NCBI GenBank assembly: GCA_977006965.1
Contig: OZ345378.1
Span: forward strand, 1,178,001-1,242,000
Source: Phymatolithon calcareum
Taxonomy: Eukaryota; Rhodophyta; Florideophyceae; Hapalidiales
Length of the DNA: 64,000 nt
Direction of reading: 5' to 3'
The translations under genes and the position numbers were made by a program. The stretch's first letter is position 1; each line of letters starts with the position of its first letter. Positions 33,755 through 44,163 of this stretch are shown here, piece after piece. The notes below the pieces were generated by a model. The model did no database searches, was not told where the DNA came from, and saw nothing but the letters and a program-made list of their open reading frames with translations.

Positions 33755-34109
33755 CTATCAGAAAGAACCAGTGAGATGAACAAGCAGTAATCCAATAGAA
33801 TGTGGGGTCGTTTCCATTACGTACGGTGGGCTACCGTTTAATTTTTAGTTGTCAATAAATTTATCAGAAAAACAGCAAGCCTTGAGGGCTCACACCTGAG
33901 AAAGGCTTATAGCAAAGAATGATAGCTCTCTTAGAGTCCTTTCAACAGTTCTTGCAGGCATCATGGCATGCAACGTCTCGCCTCAAACGATACGTTCAAC
34001 AGGCAAAGCGTTTTGTCTCCTTACCTCCAGTTTGTACTTTTTGAATCAGAGTTTCGCTACTAGAGCTCTAGGTTAAAATATGCTTTCGAATGGTACAATA
34101 AAATAGAAA

Positions 34110-34530
34110 ATGCAAAGTTTTCTTAATAGCGCTCATGGAGAGCCCGTCTCCATAAACTGGCAGTTTTCCAAAGTTCCCGGTAACCCACGCTACAACCGAA
34201 AAAGCAGGCCGAAATGCAAATATTCAGATTCTCTTTCTGACCTAGATGTTAATCTTGACGGCCTGGTGCAGTTCAGTTTTGTCGACGACACCAGTTTCCA
34301 CGCAGTCGGAAAAAGGTGGGATGAGGTCATTAACAAACTCAACAAAGCAGCAGTCTCCAGACGTAAGTTTATTGGTAAAGTGGGGTACAAAAACCGTAGA
34401 AAAGCTATGTCGTGAGAGACCCTTAGCTATACTCAAATTTCTGAACAATGAGAAGCTGTTGCAGAATAGCTTTAGGAGCTCACCTTCAGTGTTAGCGATC
34501 TTTCCGCAATAAAGAGAGAAGGAAGGATAG
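34110..34530 (+). mobile_element. LINE-B 3' fragment
   Basis: The 3' end encodes KLCRERPLAILKFLNNE followed by an AT-rich end with AAAGAGAGAAGG. This matches the 3' end of the LINE-B insertion at 35362-36433 (CRERPVEILQYLNNE, then GAAA repeats). Upstream parts are short frames that shift. It is a 5'-truncated relic of the same family. Confidence 0.55.
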
Positions 34531-34758
34531 CCAGATGTAATCTTTTTCGCAAATTACCGTTTGCTCGGGAAATCTGTATCGCGATATACTTCGGACGATA
34601 GGTGACCAAAGCATTGGAATTATTTATTTATTTTTATTCTTTTCTCGGCGCAGTGTCGAGAATAAATATCAAGCTGTTGAACGCAGAAGCAATAAATTAT
34701 TGCATTCAAGTTCAGTGAGGAATAAATAACTGGTTTTTCCCTGAATTATTGGATTCCT

Positions 34759-35268
34759 CTAGCTACTTTCTGTCACGATAGCATTGACGTCTTCGATTCC
34801 CCACGCACCCGAGTTAGCACGAAGGAACATCTGCTTCTCGAAGTTTGCAGGAATAACGCTTCTTCTTCTGTCATCCAGCGCGTAACCAGCGATAGAGAAA
34901 AGCCTCTCGTACATGTTCGACGTTGGTACAACGAATCGCAAGTCCATGTACTCAGAATCAGAGGAAATAACGCTTTTGCGACGCTTCAATGCGCGCTCGG
35001 CTAGCGATAGTGAACTGTCATCAACAGTCAAACTCACAGCACAGACAACCATCTTCAATTTCTCGGTAGCACGTGACTCAAAATTCGTGTAACCCCGTCC
35101 AGAATCTTTCCGTCGCGTTCCACACTTGCAAGCCCACACAGCGGAGTTGGGATCCGACTGCGTGAAAAACTCATCGCGAACACGCTTACTGACAACTTGC
35201 GGCATCTTGCTGTTACTAAACGGTGCTCGCCTGGTCCACAGTTCTCGTTGTACTGTGTTGACCGCCAT
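34759..35268 (-). CDS. Truncated hAT protein: BED-like finger joined to hAT C-terminal dimerisation domain
   Basis: A 169-aa ORF from the ATG at 35268 (the open frame extends 10 codons further without ATG). Residues about 20-75 resemble a degenerate BED finger (AVWACKCGTRRKDSGRGYTN), with the distal histidines not evident. Residues about 115-160 are the hAT dimerisation motif (DLRFVVPTSNMYERLFSIAGY). The DDE catalytic region between them is missing, so it cannot transpose DNA itself. The frame is nonetheless intact, and it could bind transposon ends or act as a repressor. The related copy at 39.4-40.1 kb has the same ends but a broken frame. Confidence 0.75.
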   Translation of the reverse strand: MAVNTVQRELWTRRAPFSNSKMPQVVSKRVRDEFFTQSDPNSAVWACKCGTRRKDSGRGYTNFESRATEKLKMVVCAVSLTVDDSSLSLAERALKRRKSVISSDSEYMDLRFVVPTSNMYERLFSIAGYALDDRRRSVIPANFEKQMFLRANSGAWGIEDVNAIVTESS

Positions 35269-35361
35269 GCTTTTCACAATCCTGGGGGAACTCTTCAATA
35301 ACCGGATCGAAAAAATGAGGAGTCCGCAACCGACACGTCATGCGCTATCGATGACGAACAT

Positions 35362-36433
35362 AGTCTCCGTGAAATAGGATGAAGGTTAGTATACTGCGAC
35401 GTTGAGCAAATTCAGTCCCTCTCAGTACCAGAACCACGAAGCAGCGAAACGTTTTGAGTCTCGACACGGCAGGCCCCCGGACATCCTCTTGGCCTACGAC
35501 GACGGAGACGAGCATGCACACTCAACGACCCCGACCGCCTCGAAACAACGCGTTACCGTGTTCGACGAAGACGGTGACACACTCGACATGTATCGTACAA
35601 TCCCATTCCAGGTCGGCGTAGCTGGGATTCTGATTTTGTGCGGCGAGAAACTGTTATGGAAGAAGCGCTGGCCGTTGGGGCTGTCGGCTCTTCATTTAAC
35701 GCGGAGGCATTTGCCGCCGTACAGGCCTTCCAAGCAACGTTAACGCTGCAACCTTCCCGCGGCAGCACTATCAGATGGTTCACTGACAGCCATCGCTGCA
35801 TAGACGCGCTCAACGGGCAACCGCGGATGCTTGGTGAAATGGTCCGGAATCTATTGAACCTTATGGAACGGTTATTTTCACGCGAGATTCAGATAGAGTG
35901 TGTTTGGATACCGAGTCACTGCGGCGTCGCGAAGAATGAGGCTGCTGATAAACTTGCGCGGCGGGGAATTTTGGAATCGAGTCTGGCGCTGCACCAAGCG
36001 ATACCTCTCACTTTGGAAGCGGCACGATCCATCATCAAGCCGCCCTGTAGAAGCAAACCAGTGACCCTTCCTACGCTTCCGAAAGATCTGCACATCTCGA
36101 AGAGACGTGCAGAGGTGGTACTTCACCAGCTCATAGTGAACTGCAGCCGTATTGTGGCAAGCTTTCACCATGGACACAGCGAGAATGAACCACGACCCAG
36201 TATGCAAGATGTGCCCGTATGGCGTCAAGGAGACAGTGGAGCACCTCATCCTACACTGTTCTGGGAGGACTGCCTCTCGACGAAAATTCGTCGGAAGAGT
36301 GCGAGACTAAACGGTAGAAAATCTGTGCAGGGAGAGACCCGTAGAGATACTCCAATATTTGAACAATGAGAACTTACTCTAGGGTTAGTTCTGGCGTTAA
36401 TTAACGCATTCTGCATTAAAGAAAGAAAGAAAG
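35362..36433 (+). mobile_element. LINE-B insertion: 5'-truncated non-LTR element with RNase H domain
   Basis: The insert is about 1,072 bp with the target duplication ATGACGAACAT on both sides (35351-35361 and 36434-36444). It ends in GAAA repeats (36417-36433). Its plus-strand frames encode an RNase H domain typical of non-LTR elements: an acidic YDDGDEH start in the first frame (35402-35743), then, after a frame change, FNAEAFAAVQAF, WFTDSHRCIDAL and the WIPSHCGVAKNEAADKLARRG motif (35638-36369). No RT domain remains. The copy of the hAT element at 39.4 kb lacks this insert at the homologous position. Confidence 0.9.
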
Positions 36434-36615
36434 ATGACGAACATGTCACATTACTCTTCAAGAATACGTAGACTCAGTCGGGCGTTCTCTACTGAATAAT
36501 GCTTCCAAATAAATACAATAATTGTCGCAACCACGACGATCTCAATAAATACAATGAATATCCGCGACGCAGGAATAAATTATTAGAACAATAATTTAAA
36601 TAATTACAATACCAG

Positions 36616-37950
36616 TTATTTTTTCCAATTCCTTGTAGGTGACCATCTCGATGTCCAATTCTCTTCGTCAATTTGAACAACTTGATCAAAATTTGATCTT
36701 GCTTGATCTCTACTCTCTTGCGGTATATTCGCATGCACTTCTTTTTCTCCTTCTTTGCGCCACCAATCATCCTTGTTAAACTTCGTGCCACCTTTCACTC
36801 CTGGCTTGAACGAGACATAACGCAGTCCATCGCTAATTCTTATGTAGTGATCACCAACACGTATCATGGACTCTCTGCAATATTTTCTTGCCTTCTCAAG
36901 GTCCGTGACGTGTACGGTGCCCTTACCACCAGCGTTCAGAATGCCAAGAGATTGCTTCATAATAGCTTCCGCGTTGTTCGCATTCATTAGAGCAGAATAC
37001 AAGTCCTTGGGTTCGATTTGCAAACGTGAACACAAGTCTTTGTCATTCTCGACAGGTAAGAGACCTCGAAGCAAAAGCGCAAGGCGGACGCGTGGTCCAA
37101 ACTTCACTTTCAGAACCGCCGGAAGTGTTATGGTTGGCAGCGTAAGCCAAAGCAGCATTGATTGAATAAGTTGGGCTTCGGGCAGTTTCTCGGTAAAGAA
37201 TCCCTTAATCACGTGAAAGAACCCCGCCAGAGCTAAACCGATAGCTACAATTCGTGCTCTGTATCTTGCAACCGGTGAATAGACATAGACTCTATTTTCA
37301 TGTGATTTGAAAAGCCTGCCGACAACATATTGTGTGACCATACTCGTTCGTAGAACGTGAAAGTGGACATCATCATCTTTTAGATCCTCCTTTGTGCCAT
37401 CTTTCTGTATCCAAGCACCTTTCAAGTTGCGCGGCTTTAGAGGAGTACGGATTCGCGGAGTTATCTTGTCCATGTAGGGATCATCTTTTAACTTCGCCTC
37501 GATCGAAGACACACGTGATCCACTTTCCACCGGAGCGAGGGAGCCAGCGAAAACATGCTTTCTTAGAAAGTGACCAGTAAGAGTTATGGAGCAAGATATG
37601 ACAAGCAGTGCGGCCATAATGGGAAGATGTACCTCGCGAGAGACTCCCCGCTTCCTGACTTCTTCTAAGGACAGACCACCTGATGCTCCGAGGATGTGGA
37701 GCGCTACCGCTTGCATGATTGCCCAGACAATTCCCTTGGCACAGTATATCAATGGTCTGTTTCCAGCATCTGCATCAAGTGCTAGCAATATCGGTGATAT
37801 CCAACTCAATAAGCGCCACATCTGTTTGACCGGTTTCAGCAGCAGCGGTAGGAGACCGAGGATGACGATAACGATCCACATAAGGTAGACTCTCCATCCG
37901 AATGGGAGCTTCCTTTTGACGGGCTGTGCAGAACGAACTAGCACACACAT
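36616..37950 (-). CDS. Multi-pass membrane protein of unknown function, 3' end replaced by a hAT element
   Basis: A 444-aa protein from the ATG at 37950. About five hydrophobic segments are visible: residues 22-40 (VYLMWIVIVILGLLPLLL), about 65-88, about 112-133, about 231-250 and about 260-285. A long hydrophilic loop (about 140-225) and a soluble C-terminal region of about 150 aa follow. No family was recognised. The last five codons and the stop lie inside the hAT terminal repeat (36616-36635). On the other side of the transposon (34600 downward), the same frame stays open for over 20 codons, so the original C-terminus was probably longer. The protein made today would end with a few transposon-derived residues. 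Confidence 0.72.
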   Translation of the reverse strand: MCVLVRSAQPVKRKLPFGWRVYLMWIVIVILGLLPLLLKPVKQMWRLLSWISPILLALDADAGNRPLIYCAKGIVWAIMQAVALHILGASGGLSLEEVRKRGVSREVHLPIMAALLVISCSITLTGHFLRKHVFAGSLAPVESGSRVSSIEAKLKDDPYMDKITPRIRTPLKPRNLKGAWIQKDGTKEDLKDDDVHFHVLRTSMVTQYVVGRLFKSHENRVYVYSPVARYRARIVAIGLALAGFFHVIKGFFTEKLPEAQLIQSMLLWLTLPTITLPAVLKVKFGPRVRLALLLRGLLPVENDKDLCSRLQIEPKDLYSALMNANNAEAIMKQSLGILNAGGKGTVHVTDLEKARKYCRESMIRVGDHYIRISDGLRYVSFKPGVKGGTKFNKDDWWRKEGEKEVHANIPQESRDQARSNFDQVVQIDEENWTSRWSPTRNWKK

Positions 37951-39397
37951 GACGAATTGAAATCAAAGACGACGGTCTGCTTCAAAGTAGGTCGAGGAAT
38001 CTGCACCGGGAAAGCTCTCCGTGCTGGTACGGTGGATAGCCTTTGATCTCTGGCGCAAGGCCGCAGTTTACGACGTTCGCTGTCTGACTTGGGACTGGGC
38101 GTCGCGGGAACTTAAGTCACAAACTGGAGGAAAAGTGAGTGTCGACTTTTCTGCTCCACTGCGTCTTTGTAATTGACGCAGACATTGCTTCCCTTCTATC
38201 CATCGATTTATAAACGCCGGAGCATCATGTTGCCGTTTTCGTCGAATACCTTTGGTATGTTACAGCAATGACAATCTCCCATCTCACGCCCATCTCACGC
38301 CCAACTCTTATGAGAGAATTTCCAATTAAAATCTGATGGTCTCAGTGATGTGTGACAGTGACACGCTAAATTAATATATTAACTTAGTGTCAAATATTGC
38401 TGTACAGTACTCCATGAATATTGAAAATAGTCTGCACTCTTGTAAAAGCGTGGGCAAATAAAAGACGGCGCTTTTCATTGTCGACATTACTATATATTCA
38501 AATTAACAAAAATAATGAAGGAAAATAAGTACTATTGCACAACACCGGTACTGCGAGTGGCACTGCGATGTTGCTTCGTAGAGACGTGTATACACATACA
38601 GTACACGATACTAACCGAATGAGATCTTACCATACATATTTGTATCCATTGTTCCCACGAGTATGATATCAGAAGACGATGAGAAGAGGATTTTCAGGAG
38701 AATCCTCTGCCGTTTTAGTGCATCCGTTACGCATTACATAGGACTGGTGCATTATGAGCACTATGACAGCAGTAACAGTACTCATAGTGCATTGAGCGCA
38801 GTCATTTTAAACGATGCCTCCAGACACGCCTGTTCTGTTGTTGCGCGCGGGTTCCAAGAGATACAGTATCTCCTTTTGCTTCACCAATGCGCCAGTAAGT
38901 CAGCATCCTCGACACCGAGTGCCTGTAAAATTTGTAGGGCAGATTCGAGTTCTGCTTTCTCCACAAAGAGGTGAAGTCAAACGAAACAACGAAGGGCGCT
39001 TGGAAGGGTACAGTAAGCCAGGCAGGAGGGTGCTAATGCTTATGATAGGAATAGTGCATAAATACAAACGGTCTGAAGTCGACAAAATTGTTTCTCGCTT
39101 TAGGTAATTCTTCTCTTTTGAGAGTTCTGGCGACATCATCTCTCCAAAAAATGCGCTTTTTCCGAGTACACGTCCTTGATGTTCAGCTTGAAATTTGGAT
39201 AAAATCCATTTTTGTTCATTGTCGTCGTTGAGGTCAATAGCCGAGCCAGCAGGGATTGTTCTGATCCTTCACTGATAATCAATTTTTATAAATTCTATTG
39301 TAGAATATGCCCATGAATGCAGGAACGGAACAATGTGACTACCAGTGTACTGCCAGGTTGCGTGTTTTTAGTGTTGCCATCGATTGATACATATGTA
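37951..39397. other. Intergenic, no supported gene
   Basis: Contains a near-perfect 32-bp palindrome centred on TTAATATATTAA (38362-38393) and CAGTAC words (38405, 38600, 38778). ORFs up to 103 aa have no domains. Confidence 0.4.
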
Positions 39398-40135
39398 CAA
39401 AGCATTGGAAAAAATAATTGCTATTGTAATTATTTAAATTATTGTTCCAATAATTTATTCCTGAGTCGCGCATATTTATTGTATTTATTGAGATCTTCGT
39501 GGTTACGACAATTATTTTATTTATTTGAAAGCATTATTTACTCGAGAACGCTCGACTAAGTCTACGTTTCTGGGGGAGAATGACAGCATTTTGGCCCGAC
39601 GATTATATTGTTTATTTGGGCCCGATGGTATTCTTGAACAGTAAAGTGACATGTTTGTCATCGATAGCACATGACGTGTCGGCTGCGGACTCCTCATTTA
39701 GGATTATGAAAACCATGGCAATCAACACAGTACAACGGGAACTGCGTACCAGGCGAGCACCGTTTGGTAGCACCCAAGATGCCGCGAGTTTTCGGTAAGC
39801 ATGTTCGCGATTAGTTTTTCACGTCGAATATGTGCGAGAGGTTTTTCTCTATCGCTGGTTACGCGTTGGATGACAGAAGAAGAAGCGTTATTCCTGCAAA
39901 TTTCGAGAAGCAGATGTTCCTTCATGCTAACTCGGATGTGTGGGGAATCGAAGACGTCAATGCTATCGTGACAGAAAGCAGCTAGATGGATCCAATAATT
40001 GGGAATAACCAGTTATTTATTCCTCACTGAACTTAAATACAATAATTTATTCCTTCTGCGCTCAACAGTCTTGATATTTATTCTCGACACTGCGCGAGAA
40101 AAGAATAAAAATAAATAAATAATTCCAATGCTCTG
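39398..40135 (+). mobile_element. Non-autonomous hAT transposon, second copy (738 bp)
   Basis: The ends are CAAAGCATTGGAA and the complement of CAGAGCATTGGAA, flanked by the perfect 8-bp duplication CATATGTA (39390-39397 and 40136-40143). Subterminal AT-rich sequence matches the 34.6-kb element in the opposite orientation. The internal coding relic reads MAINTVQREL and then, in a shifted frame after a further deletion, CERFFSIAGYALDDRRRSV. It has no LINE-B insert: the homologous site reads ATCGATGACAAACATGTCAC on the minus strand. Confidence 0.92.
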
Positions 40136-40367
40136 CATATGTACATATAGCCTGGCACTAGTTTCGACGGCATTGACGAGTTTAACACAAGGCATTGTAA
40201 GAGGAAGGTAAGTGTCATTGTTGCGGGAATGGATCGTCTACTGTAACCACCGCATCTTGAACTACTCATACTCTCTGCTCCATTGCATCGGCCACTATCG
40301 CCCTCTAGATTTGTCATTGTTTCCCAGACTCATAACTCTTCTCTATCAACATATATACAGTAAAACC

Positions 40368-40880
40368 AGGGGAAAGTTATACAGGGGGAGGAAAGCAAGT
40401 CGGTTGTCATACCGTTTTTCTCACAAGGCGAAAATGTATTATAAAAATATGTGAGAAAGCCGTCAGGAAGTTGTGAACATTGCGAGTCCCAATGTTGTGA
40501 CGGCTCACGCCATTCGCCTCTGGCTGAAAATTATCAGAATTAACGTTGATGGGCAGTGTGTAGTGCGGTGTGCACAAACGATGCATTCGAGCCCAAGCTA
40601 TCGCACATTTCACCTGCGCATGAATCGATCCCGGCGCAATGCAAGCAACCGTTAACGCACACGCACGTCCATGTCGCAGTGCACCTTGCTCAAGCGCCGT
40701 TCTTATTGGCAGATCAAGTGCGACGGGCACGTCTCGCAGTGCATCAACAACAGCTTTTCAGATATATTTCTGCTACTTGAAATCCCTCATAATTTACCGT
40801 GCACAACGCAACCAACGTTTTCAGTATAATCTTTGAAACTTCCAAAACTGGCTTACCTCCCCCTGTATAACTTTCCCCTG
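40368..40880. mobile_element. CAGGGG-TIR MITE-like element (513 bp)
   Basis: Inverted ends of about 28 bp begin CAGGGGAAAGTTATACAGGG. They are flanked by near-identical 7-bp repeats GTAAAAC (40361-40367) and GTAAAGC (40881-40887). The ends and an internal CATACCG...TTTT stretch are related to the 16276-16632 copy. No transposase is encoded. Confidence 0.75.
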
Positions 40881-41610
40881 GTAAAGCAATAGTCATCGAT
40901 AGTGTGTAGAAGTCAAAAGAGAGACAATAAGGCTTACTCAGTTTCGGGAGAGATTTTATTTCCACCCACTCGCATTGGATGTGAATAGAAGCATCTGCCC
41001 AAGTTTTGAACGTAGGCTGCAGAACCGTACACTGACAATCGCAGAGGTATGTGAAGCTACCCCTCCACAAGGTCCATGAGTCACCTCACCCGCTTGCTTC
41101 ACGTCCGCCTTACCCCAAAACTGTCGACTTGAATAGAAGCCGCTAGGATACTGTTAACATGAGTTAGCAACGAATATTTCGTACTAAAGTTCTTAGCATT
41201 AATGAGATAAATTTCAGGTGGGACATATTGTCTTCGGCTGTTGAGGGCAAGTAGCTCTATGTCAAAATTATTGTGGCAAGACGCATCTATATCACACAGC
41301 TTCACTAATCTCTATCGAGATCAACCCCAAGTCTTCAGACATATTAAAGGGGTCGGCACGAGCGCACTTCAAGTACCGGGTGTCGGATCCTCCGTACACC
41401 AACGCTCTCTTCAACGACGTGCAATGCGACTTTTTGCATTCATTTGTACGCCATTGAAATACGAAGTTACTTTCTAGAAAACATTTCCGAACTCTTTTTT
41501 GTTGTCTTTAAAACAAAGACGAAGTCGAACAAAGTCAGAGCACAATAAATGTTTTATTTTATAAAAGCTCTAGACACGCTTTACTGAGAAAACTCCCTTG
41601 GGTTAAACCG
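40881..41610. other. Intergenic, nothing recognised
   Basis: 3' flank of the small acidic protein gene. Short unrelated ORFs only. Confidence 0.4.
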
Positions 41611-42051
41611 TCAGAGTAAATCGTCATCGCAATCATTATCGACGTCTTCATCGATTTCATCCTCGTCCGACTCTGGCTCTTGGTATACCTCATACTCGGT
41701 GTCATCCACCTTATTGTCGTTGTTGTTTGCCGAGTCTTGACTTGGTGATCCCTGTTCGCCTTGAGATTCCGCGGTTTCAGAAGCAACAGCTCCATGAATG
41801 TCAGTACCGGCTGTAACAGCGGCCGCAATAGCCGCTAGTACAGCTGCTCCAGCCTGGACCTTTTCGAAGGCCGTTACCAATTGCTTTTTGGTCAAAGTAT
41901 TCTCAATTTGGACCTCAGCTGCCTTGAACTCATCCCTGGTCATTTTACCCTTAGAATATTCTGCCGCCAGCCACTGCAGTAAGCTTTCTCGATCCGCTTT
42001 GTTTTCGGTGCGCGAAAAATTCCTCTTTCGTCGTGACCCAAAGAAACTCAT
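41611..42051 (-). CDS. Small acidic hypothetical protein
   Basis: A 146-aa ORF from the ATG at 42051; an in-frame extension upstream has no ATG. It begins MSFFGSRRKRNFSRTENKAD, a basic N-terminus. A helical Lys/Glu region of about 60 aa follows, then an Ala/Gly-rich hydrophobic stretch (residues about 64-82), then a very acidic tail (EPESDEDEIDEDVDNDCDDD). The hydrophobic stretch could be a membrane helix or a glycine-zipper-like segment. No family was recognised. Codon and amino-acid patterns look coding and it has no overlap with repeats, so it is kept as a probable gene. Confidence 0.45.
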   Translation of the reverse strand: MSFFGSRRKRNFSRTENKADRESLLQWLAAEYSKGKMTRDEFKAAEVQIENTLTKKQLVTAFEKVQAGAAVLAAIAAAVTAGTDIHGAVASETAESQGEQGSPSQDSANNNDNKVDDTEYEVYQEPESDEDEIDEDVDNDCDDDLL

Positions 42052-44163
42052 TTTCCTTGTGTCGGTACAGAGCGCTCGATTAAAGACTGTTGCAAAAGGT
42101 AAGCTACCTCTACTACTGTCTTGTGCCGAAGGAGTCACCAGACTTGGCAAGTATTGTGCCAAGCAGTTCGAAGAAGACTCGGTCGTGGAGATATCACAAG
42201 CCCTTTTCTATGCAGATCTTTCCCAATACAGGTGTGTCCGGCCTGCAGGTAATTGGTATGACATCATCAATAACTAGGCATGTATTTGCTAATGCGCACC
42301 TGCTGTGTGGACAAAAGAGGGGGATTTTTGAGGGCAGAAGCACAAAAATAGCAGTGACGGCGCCATGACTGCAAAGGTGCATCGAGATATTCTGAAACAG
42401 ACGCATATTTTTAGTGTACACGTTCACGTCATGAACGTGTACATGAAAAATATGGTTCATGTCGATGTGTCACCATTCTGCGAGCTAGAAAAATTTGAGG
42501 AAGTATCCGTGAGTGATGTACCGGACCTACACATACAAGCGGCGTCAAACTTGCTAATGTTGGCATATTCAAAATGCATACTGCACACATCAAAAGCCTG
42601 CTTCGAGAGAGATCATGCTGTATTGTTTCCCTTCGTATTCGTTGAGCAGCGTCACTCAGCATCTCAGTTGAGTTATTCAACTGACTGCTTTGAATGTCGA
42701 GAAGTGCGCGAATGTGCTGCGTGCTACAAAGGAGGGGAAATTACACCGTAAAAGATACATTCAGACACTTGGCTTCCATTTTACCTTAGTCCGACTGGCT
42801 TTTATATCCATTTACTACACCCTGAGCGTTCAGGTCTGATGCAATAAGGGTACACGTACTGTAACTGCTAAATGGGGGAACATGAATAGTTTCGTGTCAA
42901 TACCCATATGGTTCGACGACTCATAATAGCAGTATTAGGAGGACCACGATGAACTTCCACAATACACACGAACAGGTGAGTTGCATAGTTGTGAGAGAAC
43001 AACAATCGAAATACATGCTGCTTGTAGCGCCAGGCTCACTAGAACCCGACGTCACAGTGGTCAGAGAAGACCGGAGGAGAGAAAAAATGCGGGAGAGACA
43101 AAACAAAGAGAGACTGAAATGAGGAAAGAAAAGAGAAAGAGAAACAAAACACGAAGAGAGGGAAAAGAGGAGTTGGAGAAAACAGCGTCTTGATGACGCA
43201 TGAGATGAATGGTGGAGAAAAGCGATTAAAAGGGAGGGTGCGAAGCGCTGACGATGTCGGCAACGTTGGATGATGGCGACCTTGGATGGGCCGTCGATCT
43301 TGTGGCGAACGTACGAAAAGAAAAGGATGGATCTGTCGCTGAGTTCCCGCCGTACCGGCTTGCACGGCGAGGAAGCGATCAGGAAGGGTGGGAAATCTCC
43401 GACTTCGCGTGGTCGAAGGGACTCACAGGCGTGATGCGTGTAGGATCCAAGCAATCGAGCCGAAATCCAGAAACCTCCACCTTCCTTTACTAAACGGAAG
43501 GGACAAACTATCTTATGTACTACTAGCAAAGAGAAAAACGCAAATTCTACATGCACATGGGACACGTTCCTCGTGTGGCCCAGCGGATCACCTAGACAAG
43601 GCAACTAAAGTCGCGAGCCTCTGATTCGGCGTTCCATGTGGATCGCGATCAAAGGTTCGTGGCGTACAGTCGCGAAAAACAGAAGCGCTTATCATATTGC
43701 ATTCCTTACAGACTCAGCCTTGCTGTCGTGTCCGGGAATAGCATTGCAACGGAAAGGAAAAATGCAGTGGGCGCTACACTGCTGCTCAGCAAAACGATAA
43801 GCACCAACTTGGTCTGCTTGGGTGTGTGGATTTCACAACACTGCAGAGTTGCGTTGCTTTGGCTCGAATACAGCGAATTCCATTTTACACAGTCCAGCAG
43901 GTCACGCTCCGTCGAGCGCGCTCACTGCTTGCGCGATATCGAGCCTGGAAAGCCGAAGGAGAGGTCTCGATCCGTCGGTTGCTTTTCCTCCGTATTGCTG
44001 GGTTGTCTTGGCCTGCCGTTTGGTGTGCTGTACAAGTTTCCAGTGGGGACGCGGCACACACGGGCCTGACTTTACAGTTTGAAATTTTTTACCAGAACAG
44101 GACTCATACGACACTGCGCAGTATTCGTTCCTCGTTCTGAGGAAGACGATTCAGCGGAGAACA
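42052..44163. other. Intergenic, repeat-like, no supported host gene
   Basis: 42500-42560 resembles the C-terminal DVPG...AAVQLA coding end of LINE-A and is probably a small relic. 43022-43195 holds the TGTAGCGCCAGGC motif followed by a strongly purine-rich tract. The remainder up to the copia gag start has no recognisable LTR. Confidence 0.4.
43022..43195 (+). repeat. Conserved 30-bp motif plus polypurine tract
   Basis: TGTAGCGCCAGGC then AGAACCCGACG is shared with 14731-14765. Both copies are followed by 80-130 bp that are almost all A and G on the plus strand. They may be leader or end sequences of an LTR element, but no LTR was identified. Confidence 0.4.

Larger units (their letters stand above)
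34608..36635 (-). mobile_element. Non-autonomous hAT transposon with perfect 8-bp TSD, interrupted by LINE-B
   Basis: The ends are CAAAGCATTGGAA (34608-34620) and the complement of CAAGGAATTGGAA (36623-36635), short hAT-type TIRs starting with CA. They are flanked by the perfect 8-bp duplication TAGGTGAC (34600-34607 and 36636-36643). Without the LINE-B insert (35362-36433 plus one 11-bp TSD) it is about 945 bp. It codes only for a short BED-plus-dimerisation protein, so the catalytic core is deleted. A second family member lies at 39398-40135. Confidence 0.92.

Noticed and set aside
36417-36433. GAAA repeats considered as an independent microsatellite
   Set aside because: Explained as the 3' tail of the LINE-B insertion with its target duplication.
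38362-38393. 32-bp palindrome around TTAATATATTAA
   Set aside because: AT-rich perfect-looking palindromes are expected by chance; no repeat or TSD evidence.
42921-43604. 227-aa minus-strand ORF, Ser/Leu/Phe-rich
   Set aside because: Same artefact of a polypurine tract on the other strand.
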